This document shows positions 62,600 to 64,000 of a stretch of 64,000 bases of DNA, piece after piece; position 1 is the first letter of the stretch; each line of letters opens with the position of its first letter. The position numbers and the translations under genes are program-made. Below the pieces are notes generated by a model. The model searched no databases. It worked only from the letters and a program-made list of their open reading frames with translations, and had not been told where the DNA came from. Where the stretch lies: contig VZDJ01000623.1 in the NCBI GenBank assembly GCA_008694505.1, positions 11,158,443 through 11,222,442 of the forward strand. The letters run 5' to 3'. This DNA is from Cyanoderma ruficeps. Taxonomy: Eukaryota; Chordata; Aves; Passeriformes; Timaliidae.

Positions 62600-62850
62600 T
62601 GTCAATAGAGGCATTGTTCACAAATCTTGTCTAATCCCTTTTTATGCCTGCTAATAGCCTGCTTTCCCAACCTCCTATGGCAATGAATTCTGGAAGTTCA
62701 TTACCCACTGTGCAAAGAAGTGTTTTTTAACTTCAGGAGTAACTACATCTTTGCTGCCAGTCCATAAAATATAAATTTAAATAAAATTTAGTCTGTTACT
62801 GTTGCGAGTATCATCTTTTGGCCTAAGCATTTCTAAGTGATATGCACAAA
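62600..62850 (-). mobile_element. Old CR1-type LINE relic
   Basis: The segments CTAATCCCTTTTTATGCCTG, TGGCAATGAATTCTGGAAGT and TGTGCAAAGAAGTGTTTTTT resemble the reverse complement of an ancient CR1 3' region, where an AATGAGTTCC-like piece precedes a GTGAAGAAGT-like piece. Much more diverged than the other copies. Boundaries are approximate. Confidence 0.5.
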
Positions 62851-64000
62851 ATGAGTGGTATGAAAATGAATTAAAATAAATATTAGGGAAAACAAGACTC
62901 AGTGTCTTGCATTTTTCCAGGGGAAGGTGAAGAGTTGTTGTTTAAGCATTGGTACTACCTGGGTAAGTGCATGCCTCTTCTCCACCTAAGTGTGAGCCCA
63001 GCCCTGAGATGGCAGCATGTCCTTCCTCACGGGAAGGGGAGGCGAGGCTTGATGCTGCAGCTGCCATGGTACAGCACGTGGTCCTTCTGCAAACCTTGCT
63101 TGGGAACTTCTGCTTCTCACATCTCCCAGCTTGTTATGCCACCATTTCAACTAAGTTTTTTTTCTCATGAGTCTGTGTGACAGTGCCAAGCCAGGATGCA
63201 CATAGAGAGAGAGTAAAGCAACCTGTGCCATGCTTAATCTACAGCTGTCATCCCTTAATTTATAAATTCCATGATGCTATCAAAATAAAAACTCTCAGTT
63301 TTGTCTTGCAATATCTATTCTTTGCCTGCCCAACCCTCTGTTGTTCAGGTAACTCTCCACCCACTTGCTCTTCCTCAAGCTCCTATGTTGCCTGTGGCTT
63401 GTGGTCCAAGTATTGTTTAGGTAATTAGTCATACCTTCACCCACCTTCCATCCTTCTTTTTTTGTTATTACTATTTATTGGTTTTATTGTGGTAATGCCT
63501 AAGGATGTCAATTAGGAAACAGGACTTTGTAAAAAATTGTACAAGTTCTAAGCTGAAGAACTCACCACCTGGGTCTTAGGCATTCCATGGGTAGTGAATA
63601 GAGAAGTGGGAGGGAGTCTGGGAAGCAGGATAAGATGTTTACACAGTGCAATAATAGAACTGGCCAGCAAGTAACCTCTGCTAGTAGTCATCAGCAGGTT
63701 CTGTAGGGAAGGAAACAGAAAATTTCCCAGCCTCATTGGAACTACTTTCATCTAGACATTTTACCAGAGATGAGTAACTTAACATTGATTTCATCTGGAA
63801 TGTGCTAGGGTTTGATGCTTGTCATTTAAATACGTAATTGTTTTCTATCTTATCCAGGGCAGATTGGCAAGGGCTGCCCAGAGGATGCTGCAAAGAGCAG
63901 TCTGCCCTGTGACTGCTAATGCTGTGCTCACCATACTAATACAGGACGCCCATCATTCAGAACCTTCCAGAAAGCTGAACCAAAAATTGAAATCACAGTG
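62851..64000. other. Intergenic DNA to window end
   Basis: Short overlapping open frames only (62902-63180 plus and 62967-63170 plus). No gene, repeat or RNA recognised. KIF21A, the next gene in mammals, is not seen. Confidence 0.6.

Noticed and set aside
43000..64000. KIF21A as the next downstream gene
   Set aside because: No kinesin motor motifs or coiled-coil exons in any frame; in mammals the gap to ABCD2 is longer than the space available here.

Overview
The window is nuclear DNA of a vertebrate, most likely a bird. It holds one recognisable protein-coding gene, a complete ABCD2 (peroxisomal ABC half-transporter, ALDRP) on the + strand with ten coding exons between 3799 and 41716. All nine introns have GT/AG ends. 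The spliced reading frame is 2205 bases (734 codons plus stop) without a break, and it agrees with vertebrate ABCD2 over nearly the whole length. The bird assignment rests on several CR1 retrotransposon copies that resemble avian types from 5'-truncated tails to a 1.3 kb copy, on the absence of any SINE or L1 I could recognise, and on a gene spread over about 38 kb, compact compared with mammals.

Layout: 1-2860 is AT-rich upstream DNA with no gene I can name; a terminal-exon-like signature lies on the minus strand near 1.6-1.8 kb. From about 2860 to 4100 there is a strong CpG island holding the ABCD2 promoter, leader and start of exon 1, with CCAAT, GC-box, C/EBP-like and sterol-element-like sites and two short upstream ORFs. 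Exon 1 (3799-4722) encodes the N terminus and most of the membrane domain. Exons 2-5 (6048-16877) finish the membrane domain and the linker. Exons 6-10 (18334-41716) encode the nucleotide-binding domain. Intron 6 (13.8 kb) and intron 7 (6.6 kb) hold most of the intronic sequence. Introns contain CR1 fragments, several inverted and direct repeats and microsatellites.

From 41717 to 64000 is the 3' UTR (end not fixed; AATAAA signals at 42772, 42984, 45719 and 45758) followed by intergenic DNA with a decayed 1.3 kb CR1 copy (about 56808-58107), an older CR1 relic (about 62600-62850) and four A/C-rich low-complexity tracts. I found no second protein-coding gene, tRNA, rRNA, CRISPR or intact mobile element. 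In mammals the flanking genes are C12orf40/REDIC1 (divergent) and KIF21A; I did not recognise exons of either here.

No undescribed biological system is evident. The most rewarding second looks are the promoter architecture (possible conserved sterol control plus overlapping upstream ORFs), a perfect 18-bp inverted repeat in intron 6, an AT-rich duplicated and inverted structure in intron 2, and two exon-like signatures outside ABCD2.
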